From contig NZ_BDAM01000009.1 in NCBI RefSeq assembly GCF_001895045.1, forward strand, positions 1-64,000: a stretch of DNA of 64,000 nucleotides, in the 5' to 3' direction. The position numbers and the translations under genes were made by a program. This DNA comes from Rhodococcus coprophilus NBRC 100603. GTDB lineage: Bacteria; Actinomycetota; Actinomycetes; Mycobacteriales; Mycobacteriaceae. Positions 47,375 through 56,328 of the stretch are shown here, one piece after another. Positions within the stretch are counted from its first letter, which is position 1; each line of letters opens with the position of its first letter. The notes under the pieces were generated by a model. It was given only the letters and a program-made list of their open reading frames with translations, was not told the origin of the DNA and ran no database searches.

Positions 47375-49192
47375 CTAGAGACCGGCCCGCTGCCGGTGAG
47401 CGAGCGCGGACCAGGCGATCGGCACTTCGTCCAACGGGACGAACGGTGCGGCCTGATGCGGGAACCCTCGTGCCTGCCCGGATTGCTCGCTGCTGTTCTC
47501 GGCGACGTCGACCGCGAGTGGTGCAGGCGGACGGGCCGGGACGACGGGAAGCAGCAGGTGCGAGTCGAAGTCGCCACCGGCGTGCACGATGTGGAAGCCC
47601 CTGTTCACGGTGCGGTCGTGGCCGACGGCGGGGTTGCCGTCGAGGTCGTGACCGGAGACGACGAGCGCGAGGGTCGAGCCCGCCTCGAAGAACGTGCTGT
47701 GCGGCATGATCTCGATGTCGACGGGCACGAGTTGGCCGGGCAGCAGCGGCCAGTACTTCGTGAGGTCGAGGACCGGGCGGTAGGCGGTCGACGCCTCGGG
47801 ATCGAGGGCTCGGTGCGACACGCGGATCCAGCCGTGCGCGACGAAGCCTTCCTCGTATCCGCCGTGCCCTTCGAACCACACGTCGTGGCCGCGCGAGTCG
47901 AGTTTCTTGAGTCCGACGAACAGATCCATGTCGTTGGCGTCCTTGGCCTGGACCCACAAGCGGAGGGCGGCGTGCCCGGTGACCTCGGTGTCTTCGGTGA
48001 AGGTGGTGGTGAAGACCAGTTCGTCCCCGGCGACCGGGAACGTGCGCCGCGACTGCGGTTCGCCGGGCAACGTGTCCTCCAGGGAGCAGGTGCCGTGGTC
48101 GAGGTACAGGGGCACGTAGCGGGTGCCGGGAACGGGCCAGTCCTGTTCGAACCGTTCAGAGTAGGTGCGCAGATCGTGCCTGGTTTCCAGGCGCACGCGC
48201 GGCACGGCGTCGAAGCCGTTGTCCTCGTCTTTGAGGAACCGGTCGAAGAACCGTCGCTGAACCTCGAGGACCTCGGCGCTGTAGTACGTCTGCCACATCT
48301 TACGGCCGTGGGTGTAGAGCCACTTGTCGGACGATCCGAGGCGCGTGTACCCCTCGACCGACCCGCGGTTGCGGGGGCCTTGGTCCGACCACGACACCCC
48401 GACGAGAGCGGGCACGGTCACGTCTTCGAGGTCGGGTGGCGGGGGCGCGACGTGGCGGAACCGGTCGGGGAAACGCCGCAGCAGCCACGGGGTGATCCGC
48501 CGCAGCGACGTGGACGCCGGGCGGGCGCCGCTGTTCATTGCGCGGTACCAGAATTCGCTGTAGCGGGTCTCGGGGATTCCGCCGTGGGTGAGGGTGTCGC
48601 GGCAGGGGTCGGTGATGCCCTCCCACGGGGCGATCGCCGCGAGGTGCGGCGGACGGAGCGCGGCGGTGTACCACTGCAGCGTGGCCAGGTACGACGCTCC
48701 GGCGAGTCCGACCTTGCCGGTACACCAGGCCTGTTCCGCGGCCCACTCGATCACCGCGGCCGCGTCCACGGCAGCGCGGCTGAGCAGCAGCCTGGGGCGG
48801 CCGTCGCTGGCGAAACAACCGCGCATGTCGGCGACGACGACGGCGTATCCGCGCGGTACCCAATAGGCGGGATCGGGGGCTTCGAACGAGGTGGCCTCAC
48901 TCAGCCCGAGGTCGCCGACGAACGTGCCCGAGGCTGCGAGTGCGGCGAAATCGACCGGGTAGTCGTCGATGCCGGCGCTCTTGCCGTACGGCGTGACGGC
49001 GACGAGCGCGGGCAACTGTTCGTCGGCAGCATGATGTGGCCGGTACACATCGGCGCGGAGGATCGTGCCGTCTCCCGTGCGGATCGGAAGGTCACGCTCG
49101 ACGACGATGTCGTCGGGCAGCGGGTACCTCACGACATTGTGGTGCCGCAGCGGTGTCGGATCCTGCGTAAGTGTTCGTCGACACGAAACCAT
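47375..49192 (-). CDS. CocE/NonD family hydrolase (X-Pro dipeptidyl-peptidase S15-like)
   Basis: A 605-residue serine hydrolase. The alpha/beta-hydrolase domain carries the nucleophile in GLAGASYLA, with ADMRGCFASDG before it. The C-terminal jelly-roll domain (from about residue 370) has ALRLWVQAKDANDMDLFVGL and HGWIRVSHRALDP, the family pattern. It cleaves ester or amide bonds; candidates are cocaine-esterase-like or S15 peptidase-like reactions. The start is uncertain: ATG 49192 with GGGTGAAA, or a GTG 20 codons later at VVRYPLPDD. Confidence 0.85.
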   Translation of the reverse strand: MVSCRRTLTQDPTPLRHHNVVRYPLPDDIVVERDLPIRTGDGTILRADVYRPHHAADEQLPALVAVTPYGKSAGIDDYPVDFAALAASGTFVGDLGLSEATSFEAPDPAYWVPRGYAVVVADMRGCFASDGRPRLLLSRAAVDAAAVIEWAAEQAWCTGKVGLAGASYLATLQWYTAALRPPHLAAIAPWEGITDPCRDTLTHGGIPETRYSEFWYRAMNSGARPASTSLRRITPWLLRRFPDRFRHVAPPPPDLEDVTVPALVGVSWSDQGPRNRGSVEGYTRLGSSDKWLYTHGRKMWQTYYSAEVLEVQRRFFDRFLKDEDNGFDAVPRVRLETRHDLRTYSERFEQDWPVPGTRYVPLYLDHGTCSLEDTLPGEPQSRRTFPVAGDELVFTTTFTEDTEVTGHAALRLWVQAKDANDMDLFVGLKKLDSRGHDVWFEGHGGYEEGFVAHGWIRVSHRALDPEASTAYRPVLDLTKYWPLLPGQLVPVDIEIMPHSTFFEAGSTLALVVSGHDLDGNPAVGHDRTVNRGFHIVHAGGDFDSHLLLPVVPARPPAPLAVDVAENSSEQSGQARGFPHQAAPFVPLDEVPIAWSALAHRQRAGL

Positions 49193-49280
49193 GCTTTCAC
49201 CCCTGGCACGTCAGAAGATGCACAGAGTGTGCAACATGCACCTGGTCGGTGCAAGGCTTTCGCGACCCACCCCGATGCGT

Positions 49281-50534
49281 TTACAGAGTGATACGACCTT
49301 CGACTGCGGCCAGGCCGATGTCGCGCCGGTAGTGCCCGCCGGGAAGCTTGATCCCCCCGAGTGTGGCGTAGGCGTCGGCACGCGCAGCGGCCAGATCGTC
49401 GCCCACACCGACGACGCTGAGTACGCGACCACCTGCCGAGAGCAGCTCACCGTTCGGCCCTCGCTTCGTGCCGGCGTGCAGCACGTTGTCGCCGTCCGCC
49501 CCCGCGATCACATCCCCGGTACGCGGGGTCGACGGGTAGTACTCGGCGGCGAGTACGACCGTCACCGCGGCACCGTCGCGCCACTGCAACGGAGGCAGGG
49601 TGTCGAGCGTCCCGGTTGCGACCGCGTCGAGCACGGTGCCCAGGGGCGACTCGAGCAGTGCAAGCACGGCCTGCGTCTCGGGATCCCCGAAGCGGCAGTT
49701 GAATTCGACGACGGCGGGCCCGTCCGCACCCATCGCCAGGCCCGCGTACAGCAGGCCGGAGAATCCGCAGCCCCGGCGGACGAGTTCGGCGGCGACCGGT
49801 TCGACGACATCACGCACGATGCGCTCGACACTGCCGTCGGGCAGCCACGGGAGCGGGGTGTAGGCACCCATTCCCCCGGTGTTCGGGCCGGTATCGCCGT
49901 CACCCACTCGCTTGTGATCCTGGGCGGGAAGCAGCGGCACGACGGTTTCGCCGTCGACCAGGCAGAACAGGGAGACCTCGGGACCGTCGAGGAACGACTC
50001 GAGCAGCACCGGGTGGCCGTTCTCGATGATCTCCGCGGCATGATCGCGGGCCGCGTCGCGGTCGGTGGTCACCACGACACCCTTGCCGGCGGCGAGACCG
50101 TCGTCCTTGACGACCCAGGTGGGCCCGAACCGGTCGAGCGCCTCGTCGATCTGCGCGGGAGAGTCCACAACTTCACTGTGGGCGGTACGCACGCCCGCAG
50201 CGGCCATCACATCCTTGGCGAACGCCTTGGATCCTTCGATGCGCGCGGCGTCGGCGGACGGGCCGAAGCAGGGAATCCCCGCCGCGCGGACCGCGTCGGC
50301 TACGCCGAGCACGAGAGGGACCTCGGGTCCGATGACGACGAGATCCGCCTTCTGGGCCTTTGCCAGCGCCACCACGTCGTCGGCGGCTGCCGCGTCCACC
50401 GGGAATTGCTCGGCGATCGCGGCGGTCCCGGCGTTACCGGGAGCAACCATGACTGCCGTCACTCCGGGGTCACGGCGCAGGGCCAAGGCGAGAGCATGTT
50501 CACGGGCACCGGAGCCGATAACGAGTACGCGCAC
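49281..50534 (-). CDS. purD: Phosphoribosylamine-glycine ligase
   Basis: A 417-residue ATP-grasp enzyme making GAR in purine synthesis. The N-terminus [26 protein letters not shown], and the family signature [11 protein letters not shown] are intact. The GTG at 50534 is set by homology of the N-terminus; no clear ribosome-binding site is seen, but a kinase gene ends 10 bp upstream, so translation may be coupled. Confidence 0.95.
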   Translation of the reverse strand: MRVLVIGSGAREHALALALRRDPGVTAVMVAPGNAGTAAIAEQFPVDAAAADDVVALAKAQKADLVVIGPEVPLVLGVADAVRAAGIPCFGPSADAARIEGSKAFAKDVMAAAGVRTAHSEVVDSPAQIDEALDRFGPTWVVKDDGLAAGKGVVVTTDRDAARDHAAEIIENGHPVLLESFLDGPEVSLFCLVDGETVVPLLPAQDHKRVGDGDTGPNTGGMGAYTPLPWLPDGSVERIVRDVVEPVAAELVRRGCGFSGLLYAGLAMGADGPAVVEFNCRFGDPETQAVLALLESPLGTVLDAVATGTLDTLPPLQWRDGAAVTVVLAAEYYPSTPRTGDVIAGADGDNVLHAGTKRGPNGELLSAGGRVLSVVGVGDDLAAARADAYATLGGIKLPGGHYRRDIGLAAVEGRITL

Positions 50535-50544
50535 GCAGGACAGA

Positions 50545-51255
50545 CTACGGGACGGGCTTCCACACGAGATCGGCGCGGCAGCGGCTCGCGGCGACGGCAG
50601 CGGCATTGGGGAGATCCACATTGTCCACCCAGTCACGGGCCTGATCGTCGGCTCGTCCGTTGGCGACGTGCCGGTGCACGAGGCGGCGGGCGAGCGTGGA
50701 ATCGGGGACGTCGAGGTAGATCACCAGGTCGAGCAGCGGCCGGATGTCGCCCCATCCTCCTTCGTCGAACAGCAGGTAGTTGCCCTCCGCGATCACCACG
50801 CGGTCCTCGGGAGCTATCGCGTGAACCCCGGCGATCGGCTCGTCGAGCCGCCGGGAGAAGTCGGGTGCATAGACCGTCTCGCTGCCGCGCGCCCTGATCC
50901 GCTCGAGGGTGTTGCGATAACCCGCGACGTCGAAGGTATCGGGTGCTCCCTTCCGCGAGCGGGCGCCACGGGCGTCGAGTTGCCGGTTCGACAGGTGGAA
51001 TCCGTCCATGGGCGCCTGCCCGGCAGGGATACCCGCACGCCGGAGCGCCTTCATCAGCAGCCATGTCGCGCGGCTCTTGCCCGCTCCCGGGGGCCCACAC
51101 AACCCCACTACGGTGCGCCGGCTTTCCGGAAGGCCCGCGAGCACGTAGGTGACGAGTTCGTCGACGAGTTCCCGCAGCGGTCCTGTGCGCACGGATTCGG
51201 GGGATGCGGATTCGGCATCCACAGGTTCGGAGCACACAGGTTCGGGGGCCTCCAT
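50545..51255 (-). CDS. P-loop nucleoside/nucleotide kinase family protein
   Basis: A 236-residue kinase-fold protein. Walker A is [11 protein letters not shown]; the substrate-binding region is MDGFHLSN, followed by [24 protein letters not shown] and the lid [12 protein letters not shown]. These resemble the uridine kinase/pantothenate kinase-like group often annotated as nucleoside triphosphate hydrolase or fructokinase-type (FrcK/YFH7) proteins. The substrate is unknown. It lies 10 bp before purD on the same strand. The start at ATG 51255 has no good ribosome-binding site. Confidence 0.8.
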   Translation of the reverse strand: MEAPEPVCSEPVDAESASPESVRTGPLRELVDELVTYVLAGLPESRRTVVGLCGPPGAGKSRATWLLMKALRRAGIPAGQAPMDGFHLSNRQLDARGARSRKGAPDTFDVAGYRNTLERIRARGSETVYAPDFSRRLDEPIAGVHAIAPEDRVVIAEGNYLLFDEGGWGDIRPLLDLVIYLDVPDSTLARRLVHRHVANGRADDQARDWVDNVDLPNAAAVAASRCRADLVWKPVP

Positions 51256-51378
51256 GTGAGCGACGATACGACTGTGGTGTCCGGACCCTCGACGCGCAGC
51301 CCGAACACCGTGGCATCCGTCGGGGTCCCGGCTGTCACGGAGGTCGCCGACCGACTGCGATCCGCCTATCCTCGCGCT

Positions 51379-51804
51379 ATGGCATCCGTCTTCAGCATGA
51401 TCATCTCCGGGGAACTGCCGGGCCGATTCGTCTGGCAGGACGACGACGTCGTCTCGTTCCTCACCATCAACCCCCTGACCGAAGGTCACGTGCTCGTCGT
51501 GCCCCGGCAGGAAGTCGACCATTGGGAGAGCGTCGACGACGAACTCTGGGCCAAGATCAACGGTGTCGCGCGCATCGTCGGCAAGGCGGTACGGGCGGCG
51601 TACGACGCGCCGCGGACCGGTCTGGTGATCGCGGGTCTCGAGGTCCCGCATCTGCACCTTCACGTGTTCCCGGCTAGTTCGCTCGACGATTTCGACTTCG
51701 CGACCGCGGAGAAGGATCCGTCGGCCGAGTCCCTCGACCGTGCGCAGAACAAGATCCGCGACGAACTCCGGGCACTGGGGTACGCGGACAACGTCCCGGC
51801 ATGA
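51379..51804 (+). CDS. HIT family protein
   Basis: A 141-residue histidine-triad protein with HLHLHVFP near residue 98 and TEGHVLVVPRQEVDHW earlier. Probable nucleotide phosphoramidase. The ATG at 51379 follows a weak purine-rich context; longer in-frame forms run into the divergent kinase promoter. A strong hairpin follows the stop. It is the second HIT gene in the window, only distantly similar to the one at 41176. Confidence 0.88.
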   Translation: MASVFSMIISGELPGRFVWQDDDVVSFLTINPLTEGHVLVVPRQEVDHWESVDDELWAKINGVARIVGKAVRAAYDAPRTGLVIAGLEVPHLHLHVFPASSLDDFDFATAEKDPSAESLDRAQNKIRDELRALGYADNVPA

Positions 51805-51809
51805 CGGAA

Positions 51810-51838
51810 CGGCCCGGACCCGCAGGGGGTCCGGGCCG
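51810..51838. terminator. Bidirectional terminator hairpin
   Basis: A perfect 12-bp inverted repeat (CGGCCCGGACCC and its complement) with a 5-nt loop, placed between the convergent stops of the HIT gene (51804) and the MFS gene (51852). No T-run, as is common in high-GC actinobacteria. Confidence 0.8.
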
Positions 51839-51851
51839 CGAGGTCGTGACG

Positions 51852-53312
51852 TCACGCCTGGACGAGAGTGACCGCCTTCGGCGTCCGGATGAAGAAGGAC
51901 GCAGCTACCGCGACGAGGGAAACGGCCCCGCCGTAGAGGAATGCGGTGTGGATGCCCGACTGGCTCGCTATCAGTTCCGTCGCGCCGTCGGCCGCACGCG
52001 ACGCCGCGGTGGTCGACATGACGGTGATGAACAGCGCCGTGCCCGCCGCACCCGCCAACTGCTGGATCGTGCTGAAGATGGCACTGCCGTGCGAGTAGAG
52101 CTCACTCGGAAGTGATCCCAGCGAAGAGGTCATCAGCGGGGTCATGACCGTCGCGAGACCGGCCATGAGCAGGGTGTGGACGGCCACGACCATCGGCAGA
52201 GCAGATTCCGCGTCGAGCAACGTCATCAGCCACAACGCGGAACTGACGACGACGGCGCCGGGTATCACGAGCACGCGTGGTCCGGTGCGGTCGAAGATGC
52301 GGCCGACGAACGGCGACAGGAATCCCATCGCCAGGCCACCGGGAAGCAGCAGCAGACCCGTGGTGAGGGTGTCGAGGCCGCGAATGTTCTGCAGGTACAG
52401 CGGCAGCAGGATCAGAGCACCGAACAGCGCCATCATGCTGATCGCCAGCATCCCGAGTCCGATGCTGAAGGTGGGAGTTGCGAAGGGGCGCATGTCGAGC
52501 AGGGCGTGTCCTTCGCTCTGCCTCGAAATCTGCCGTCGCACGAACACGATCAACGCGACCACGCCGATACCGAGCGGAATCCACACCGGCACGGCCGAGC
52601 CCTCGGCCGAATGTCCGATGCTGCTCAACCCGTAGACGATTCCGCCGAACGCGAAGACCGACAGCACCACCGACACCAGATCGAGCGGGACGGCGACGGG
52701 CGCGGTCACGTTCTTGACCAGAGCCGCTCCGATAGCGAATGCGACGAGCGCGATGGGCAGGACGATCCAGAACATCCACCGCCAGTCGAGTGCGTTCAGA
52801 ACGATGCCCGACACGGTGGGCCCGATGGCCGGTGCCACCGCGATGACGATGGAGATGACTCCCATCATGCTTCCCCGCTTGTGGGCGGGAACCACGCGGA
52901 GCACCGTCGTCATCAGCAGCGGCAGCATGATGGCGGTGCCGCACGCCTGCGTCACGCGTCCGGCCAGCAGGACTTCGAATCCGGGAGCGAGCGCCGCGAG
53001 CAACGTACCGGTACTGAAGATGCCCATGGCCGCGATGAACACCTGCCGGAGGGTGAATCGCTGGAACAGGTAACCGGTGATCGGAATGACCACTGCCATC
53101 GTGAGCAGGAAGCCGGTCGTGAGCCACTGTGCGGTACTCGCGGTGATGTCGAGGTCGTCCATCAAGCGCGGCAGCGCGACGCTCATGATCGTCTCGTTGA
53201 GGATCATGACGAAGGCTGCGATGACGAGGACACCGATCAGCAGCACACTTCCGCGGTCCAGCTTTTCTTCGGAGACGATGTCCGGTCGGTCGTCGGCCTG
53301 TTGTATCTGCAT
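51852..53312 (-). CDS. MFS multidrug efflux pump, EmrB/LmrB type (DHA2)
   Basis: A 486-residue 14-TM drug:proton antiporter. TM1 has FVMILNETIMSVALPRLM, and later GLLLLPGGLAMGFLSPFVGRIFDR is typical of LmrB/EmrB pumps. ATG 53312 (MQIQQADD) is preferred; the GTG at 53375 has no spaced ribosome-binding site. Divergent from a TetR regulator across an intergenic region with three 18-bp direct repeats, so expression is likely ligand-controlled. Confidence 0.88.
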   Translation of the reverse strand: MQIQQADDRPDIVSEEKLDRGSVLLIGVLVIAAFVMILNETIMSVALPRLMDDLDITASTAQWLTTGFLLTMAVVIPITGYLFQRFTLRQVFIAAMGIFSTGTLLAALAPGFEVLLAGRVTQACGTAIMLPLLMTTVLRVVPAHKRGSMMGVISIVIAVAPAIGPTVSGIVLNALDWRWMFWIVLPIALVAFAIGAALVKNVTAPVAVPLDLVSVVLSVFAFGGIVYGLSSIGHSAEGSAVPVWIPLGIGVVALIVFVRRQISRQSEGHALLDMRPFATPTFSIGLGMLAISMMALFGALILLPLYLQNIRGLDTLTTGLLLLPGGLAMGFLSPFVGRIFDRTGPRVLVIPGAVVVSSALWLMTLLDAESALPMVVAVHTLLMAGLATVMTPLMTSSLGSLPSELYSHGSAIFSTIQQLAGAAGTALFITVMSTTAASRAADGATELIASQSGIHTAFLYGGAVSLVAVAASFFIRTPKAVTLVQA

Positions 53313-53390
53313 TGAGTGGAACTTTCTGGATGTGGACCTCTGCTGCCGCGACTGCTTCAGTTCTGACAGGTTCACTCCAAATGGTAGTCA

Positions 53391-53444
53391 CTGTCAAATT
53401 GATTTCAGCTGTTAAGATGACTTCCGCTGTTGAATCGGCTTCGG
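53391..53444. repeat. Three tandem 18-bp direct repeats in MFS/TetR promoter region
   Basis: CTGTCAAATTGATTTCAG, CTGTTAAGATGACTTCCG and CTGTTGAATCGGCTTCGG follow head to tail with exact 18-bp period; 12-13 of 18 bases are shared in each pair. They lie 79 bp from the pump start and 47 bp from the TetR start. The first copy contains the short palindrome TCAAATTGA. They are probable operator sites. Confidence 0.7.
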
Positions 53445-53490
53445 CCAGGACACCTCACGTTTGCTTGCCCGGAGCGAAAGGAGCGATCGG

Positions 53491-54141
53491 ATGGTTCCCC
53501 CGGTCGGATCGACCTCACCTGCACGCGTCCCGGACCTGCGGGAACGCCGCAAGCAGGAGACCCGCCGCGAAATCACCCGGGCCGCTCTGACGCTCTTCGA
53601 ACAGCAGGGCGCGGCCGCGACGACGGTCGACGAGATCGCTCGTCTGGCCGGTGTATCGCCGAGCACGTTCTTCCGCTGCTTCGCCACCAAAGAGGACTCG
53701 GTGTACGAGCCGGACAGGGAGTTCGAAGCCGAACTGCTCGCCTGGCTCGATTCGGTCCCCCCCGAACAGGTCGACCTCGAGGGCATCGAAGCTCTCTATG
53801 AGCGCTCGCTGTGCCGGCTCATGGCAAGCTCCGACGACACCAAGGACCGCCTGCTCAGGGCCCGCCGCCTCATCGCGTCCGACGATCATCTCCGCGCTGC
53901 CGCATTCGCCACCGACGCCGTCGCGATGTGCCGCATCACCCAGACCGTGGCAGCGAAAGTGGACGGCATCCGCCCTCCGACCTACGCACGACTGCTCGTC
54001 GAAGCGGCAGGCGTCGCCACACGTACCGCCTTCGACGCGTGGGTCGACGGCATCGAAAAGGGCGACAGCGGCGACCTCGTCGAGATCTACCGGGCAACGC
54101 GCAGGGAAGCGCGCCGGATCTTCACGGGCAGGGACGTCTGA
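53491..54141 (+). CDS. TetR family regulator of the divergent MFS pump
   Basis: A 216-residue regulator. The HTH TTVDEIARLAGVSPSTFFRCFATKEDSVYEPD is of the type often seen in actinobacterial TetRs with the TetR_C_17-like C-terminus. ATG 53491 has AAAGGAG 9 bp upstream; the longer frame from 53461 is unneeded. Probably represses the MFS pump and itself through the 18-bp repeats. Confidence 0.9.
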   Translation: MVPPVGSTSPARVPDLRERRKQETRREITRAALTLFEQQGAAATTVDEIARLAGVSPSTFFRCFATKEDSVYEPDREFEAELLAWLDSVPPEQVDLEGIEALYERSLCRLMASSDDTKDRLLRARRLIASDDHLRAAAFATDAVAMCRITQTVAAKVDGIRPPTYARLLVEAAGVATRTAFDAWVDGIEKGDSGDLVEIYRATRREARRIFTGRDV

Positions 54142-54188
54142 CTCTCCCCCGGTTGTGAACGCAGCAGGGCGGCGCACCCTGCCCTGTT

Positions 54189-55352
54189 CTACCGATCGGC
54201 GCGCTCGGGGTGCGGCGCCGCAGCCGGTGAAGGAGATGCCGACCGGTCCTGTCCTGGATCGACGAACCCTGCCTCGACGCCGTACCCCGGTTCCTCGTCG
54301 CAGCCCGGTTCCTCGTCGCAGCCCGGTTCCTCGAGGAATGCGGCGAGTTCCACCCACGACGTGGTGCGTGCGCGTGCCCCGGCGAGCATCCCCAGGTGCG
54401 TACCCGGAACCTCCACGAACCGCACGCTGGTGTTCGGCAGCAACCGGGTGACCGGTTCGACGGCCCGGGACGGAGCGAGGATGTCCTCGGTACCGGCGAA
54501 CGCGAGCACCGGCACGGTGACACCGGCCAGATCGACGACCCGCTCACCGAGACGCAGCTTTCCGCCCGACAGATCGTTGGCGACCGTCATCTGCGCGAGT
54601 TGCGCGAACGCCCTGCCCGCATATCCGGAGATCTCGTCCTGGAAGCGGTCGACGAGTTCCATCCGGCTCAGCTTGCCGGCATCGGTGATGTTGGAGGCGA
54701 CGAACCACGGCCGGGCCAGTTCCCGGTCGAGCGCCGTGACGCGATAGGCGGCCTGCACGAGAGGCGCGGGCACACCGCCGAACACCGAGTTGAGAACATC
54801 GATCACCGGCTCGGCGCAGAGCTTGCCGATCAACCGCAGCGGCGCCATCACCGGGATCTTGGAGAAGTCGAGCGGACTTCCGAAGGCCGTGATCGACCGC
54901 ACCGGCAGTTCCGGGTGTGCGGCTGAGGTGAGCAGTGCCATCGCACCGCCGATACTCCACGCCACGACGTCGACGTCCCGGTTGCCGCACAGCTCGGACA
55001 CCAGGTGGATCGACTCGGGCACGATTTCGTCGATCCAGTATTCGAGTCCTAGATCGCGATCTTCGGAGGTCATCTCGCCGTATTCGACGACGAAGGTGCT
55101 GCGTCCGAGTTCGCTGAGGTACTGCACGAGGCTCTGATCCGGCATGAGGTCGTAGCAGGTGGGCGAGGCAGCGAGGGGTGTGACGAGAAGGACCGGATCA
55201 CCGCCGTCGTCGGGGCCGAACCGGCGCAGTGTCCGATGTGGACCCCGACCGACAACTACCGACTCCGTGCGGTGGGGCGGCGCGAGCCCGTCGCCGGCGA
55301 ACAATGCCCACGCGTTGTGGGCCGCCCGTGTCACCGAGTCCGTGATACCCAT
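54189..55352 (-). CDS. PhaC-like alpha/beta hydrolase
   Basis: A 387-residue alpha/beta-fold protein similar in layout to polyhydroxyalkanoate synthases (LLVTPLAASPTCYDLMPDQSLVQYLSELG, then YWIDEIVPESI). The nucleophile position is Ser in VAWSIGGAMA where true PhaC has Cys, so hydrolase or depolymerase action is more likely than polymerisation. The catalytic Asp lies in FAGTEDILAP and His in PGTHLGML. ATG 55352 has GGAGG 6 bp upstream and is clearly better than the GTG at 55406. The C-terminal tail has a short EEPGCD repeat and looks disordered. Confidence 0.8.
   Translation of the reverse strand: MGITDSVTRAAHNAWALFAGDGLAPPHRTESVVVGRGPHRTLRRFGPDDGGDPVLLVTPLAASPTCYDLMPDQSLVQYLSELGRSTFVVEYGEMTSEDRDLGLEYWIDEIVPESIHLVSELCGNRDVDVVAWSIGGAMALLTSAAHPELPVRSITAFGSPLDFSKIPVMAPLRLIGKLCAEPVIDVLNSVFGGVPAPLVQAAYRVTALDRELARPWFVASNITDAGKLSRMELVDRFQDEISGYAGRAFAQLAQMTVANDLSGGKLRLGERVVDLAGVTVPVLAFAGTEDILAPSRAVEPVTRLLPNTSVRFVEVPGTHLGMLAGARARTTSWVELAAFLEEPGCDEEPGCDEEPGYGVEAGFVDPGQDRSASPSPAAAPHPERADR
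54286..54333. repeat. 18-bp coding tandem repeat in hydrolase tail
   Basis: Two exact copies of CCCGGTTCCTCGTCGCAG (54286-54303, 54304-54321) and a 12-bp partial third copy. In the minus-strand protein this gives EEPGCD repeated. Exact identity at DNA level suggests recent slippage; the unit keeps frame. Confidence 0.85.
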
Positions 55353-55604
55353 CAGATGCCTCCAGTTCTCGGTGAACGTTCCGGGTACGAAGATCGTATT
55401 GGTCACTCGGTCCGCTCACAGCGCCCGGCTACGGTGTCGGTGATCGCGGAAGGCTCACTCGGAAGCATGGTTCCGGTCGTTCTCTCTGCCGCGCGATTCT
55501 CGGTCCTGAGCGTGAGTTTCCTGAGAAGTCGCTGGGAGCGACGTGCAACACGCCGGGGTACCCACCTCGAACAGCCTGTCCGCGGTGAGTGCTATCAAAG
55601 GGAT

Positions 55605-55811
55605 ATGACGTGTAGGGAGTGCGACAACCTCATCGACCATTGCCACGGGTCCCTGGTGCTGCACTCGGCGGTGGACGTCGAGTGCACCGACGACACCTGC
55701 ATCGACCTCTCGGTCGTGCGGCATTCGCTGGTCGCCGACTGCGCCGATCTCGTCGGCGGATGCGCCTGCTCCGCGGTGGCCGTGGAGACGGAGATACTCG
55801 TCGCGTCCTGA
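55605..55811 (+). CDS. Small Cys-rich protein, putative zinc-binding
   Basis: A 68-residue protein with eight cysteines (3, 6, 13, 27, 32, 46, 53, 55) and the motif DHCHGSLVLH. The spacing CxxC, CHG and CxC suggests one or two zinc-ribbon-like sites. ATG 55605 has AAAGGG directly upstream. No named family was recognised. It stands between a divergent hydrolase and the guanidine riboswitch. A small conserved hypothetical of actinobacteria is the best description. Confidence 0.65.
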   Translation: MTCRECDNLIDHCHGSLVLHSAVDVECTDDTCIDLSVVRHSLVADCADLVGGCACSAVAVETEILVAS

Positions 55812-55907
55812 CGCCCGCGCGGACAGACACCTCACACTCGGGGGTCGCGGCTTGCCGCCCTCGCACTCTTTTCCTAACCTGGCGGTGAGGGACCACAGAC
55901 GAGTCCC

Positions 55908-55950
55908 CCGGACGAGCGCACCGTACCCGGCGAGCGACAAGACGGTGTAG
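55908..55950 (+). promoter_or_regulatory. Guanidine-III (ykkC-III) riboswitch
   Basis: The leader begins CCGGACGAG, continues CGCACCGTACCCGG and ends GACAAGACGGTGT, matching the guanidine-III consensus CCGGACGAG...CCGUACCCGG...GACAAGACGG known from Thermobifida fusca. P1 pairs 55908-55911 with 55927-55930; the pseudoknot stem pairs CACCGT 55919-55924 with ACGGTG 55942-55947. The ribosome-binding site GGAG at 55950-55953 follows at once and the ATG of the exporter is at 55963. Guanidinium binding is expected to raise translation of the exporter. Confidence 0.92.
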
Positions 55951-55962
55951 GAGCGTTGCGTC

Positions 55963-56277
55963 ATGGCCTGGGTCGTTCTCGTCCTGTCCGGTGTCCTCGA
56001 AGCCGTATGGGCGACTGCCCTCGGCAGATCGGACGGTTTCACGCGGCTCTGGCCGACGGTCGTCTTCGGCGTCGCGGTGGTCGCGAGCATGGCGGGCCTC
56101 GCGTACGCGATGCGCACGTTGCCGGTGGGCACCTCGTATGCGGTGTGGGTGGGCATCGGGGCGGCGCTGACCGTCGGATACGCGATGCTGACCGGCACCG
56201 AGTCCGCGACGTTCGTGAAGCTCTTGCTGATCACCGGAATCGTTGCGTGTGTCGTGGGTTTGAAGGTCGTGCACTGA
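55963..56277 (+). CDS. gdx: Guanidinium exporter, SMR family
   Basis: A 104-residue small multidrug resistance protein with four membrane helices. The central glutamate is Glu13 in SGVLEAVWATALGRSDGF, the Gdx/SugE pattern. The later LPVGTSYAVWVGIGAALTVGYAM is the conserved helix 3. Works as an antiparallel dimer exchanging guanidinium for protons. The guanidine-III riboswitch directly upstream strongly supports guanidinium over quaternary ammonium compounds as the natural substrate. Confidence 0.94.
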   Translation: MAWVVLVLSGVLEAVWATALGRSDGFTRLWPTVVFGVAVVASMAGLAYAMRTLPVGTSYAVWVGIGAALTVGYAMLTGTESATFVKLLLITGIVACVVGLKVVH

Positions 56278-56328
56278 CCGTCCCGCTTACGTCCCGGGGG
56301 TCGGTGACGATGCGGTTACAGTGACCCC

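Noticed and set aside
54142-54188. CAGGGC/GCCCTG hairpin between the TetR and PhaC-like gene stops.
   Set aside because: Stem of only 6 bp with a 10-nt loop and no T-run; not strong enough to call a terminator.
55870-55907. Mini-ykkC (guanidine-II) hairpins suggested by ACGA/ACGAG elements before the exporter.
   Set aside because: Only one weak GGGAC/GTCCC stem could be drawn; the guanidine-III motif immediately downstream explains the site fully.
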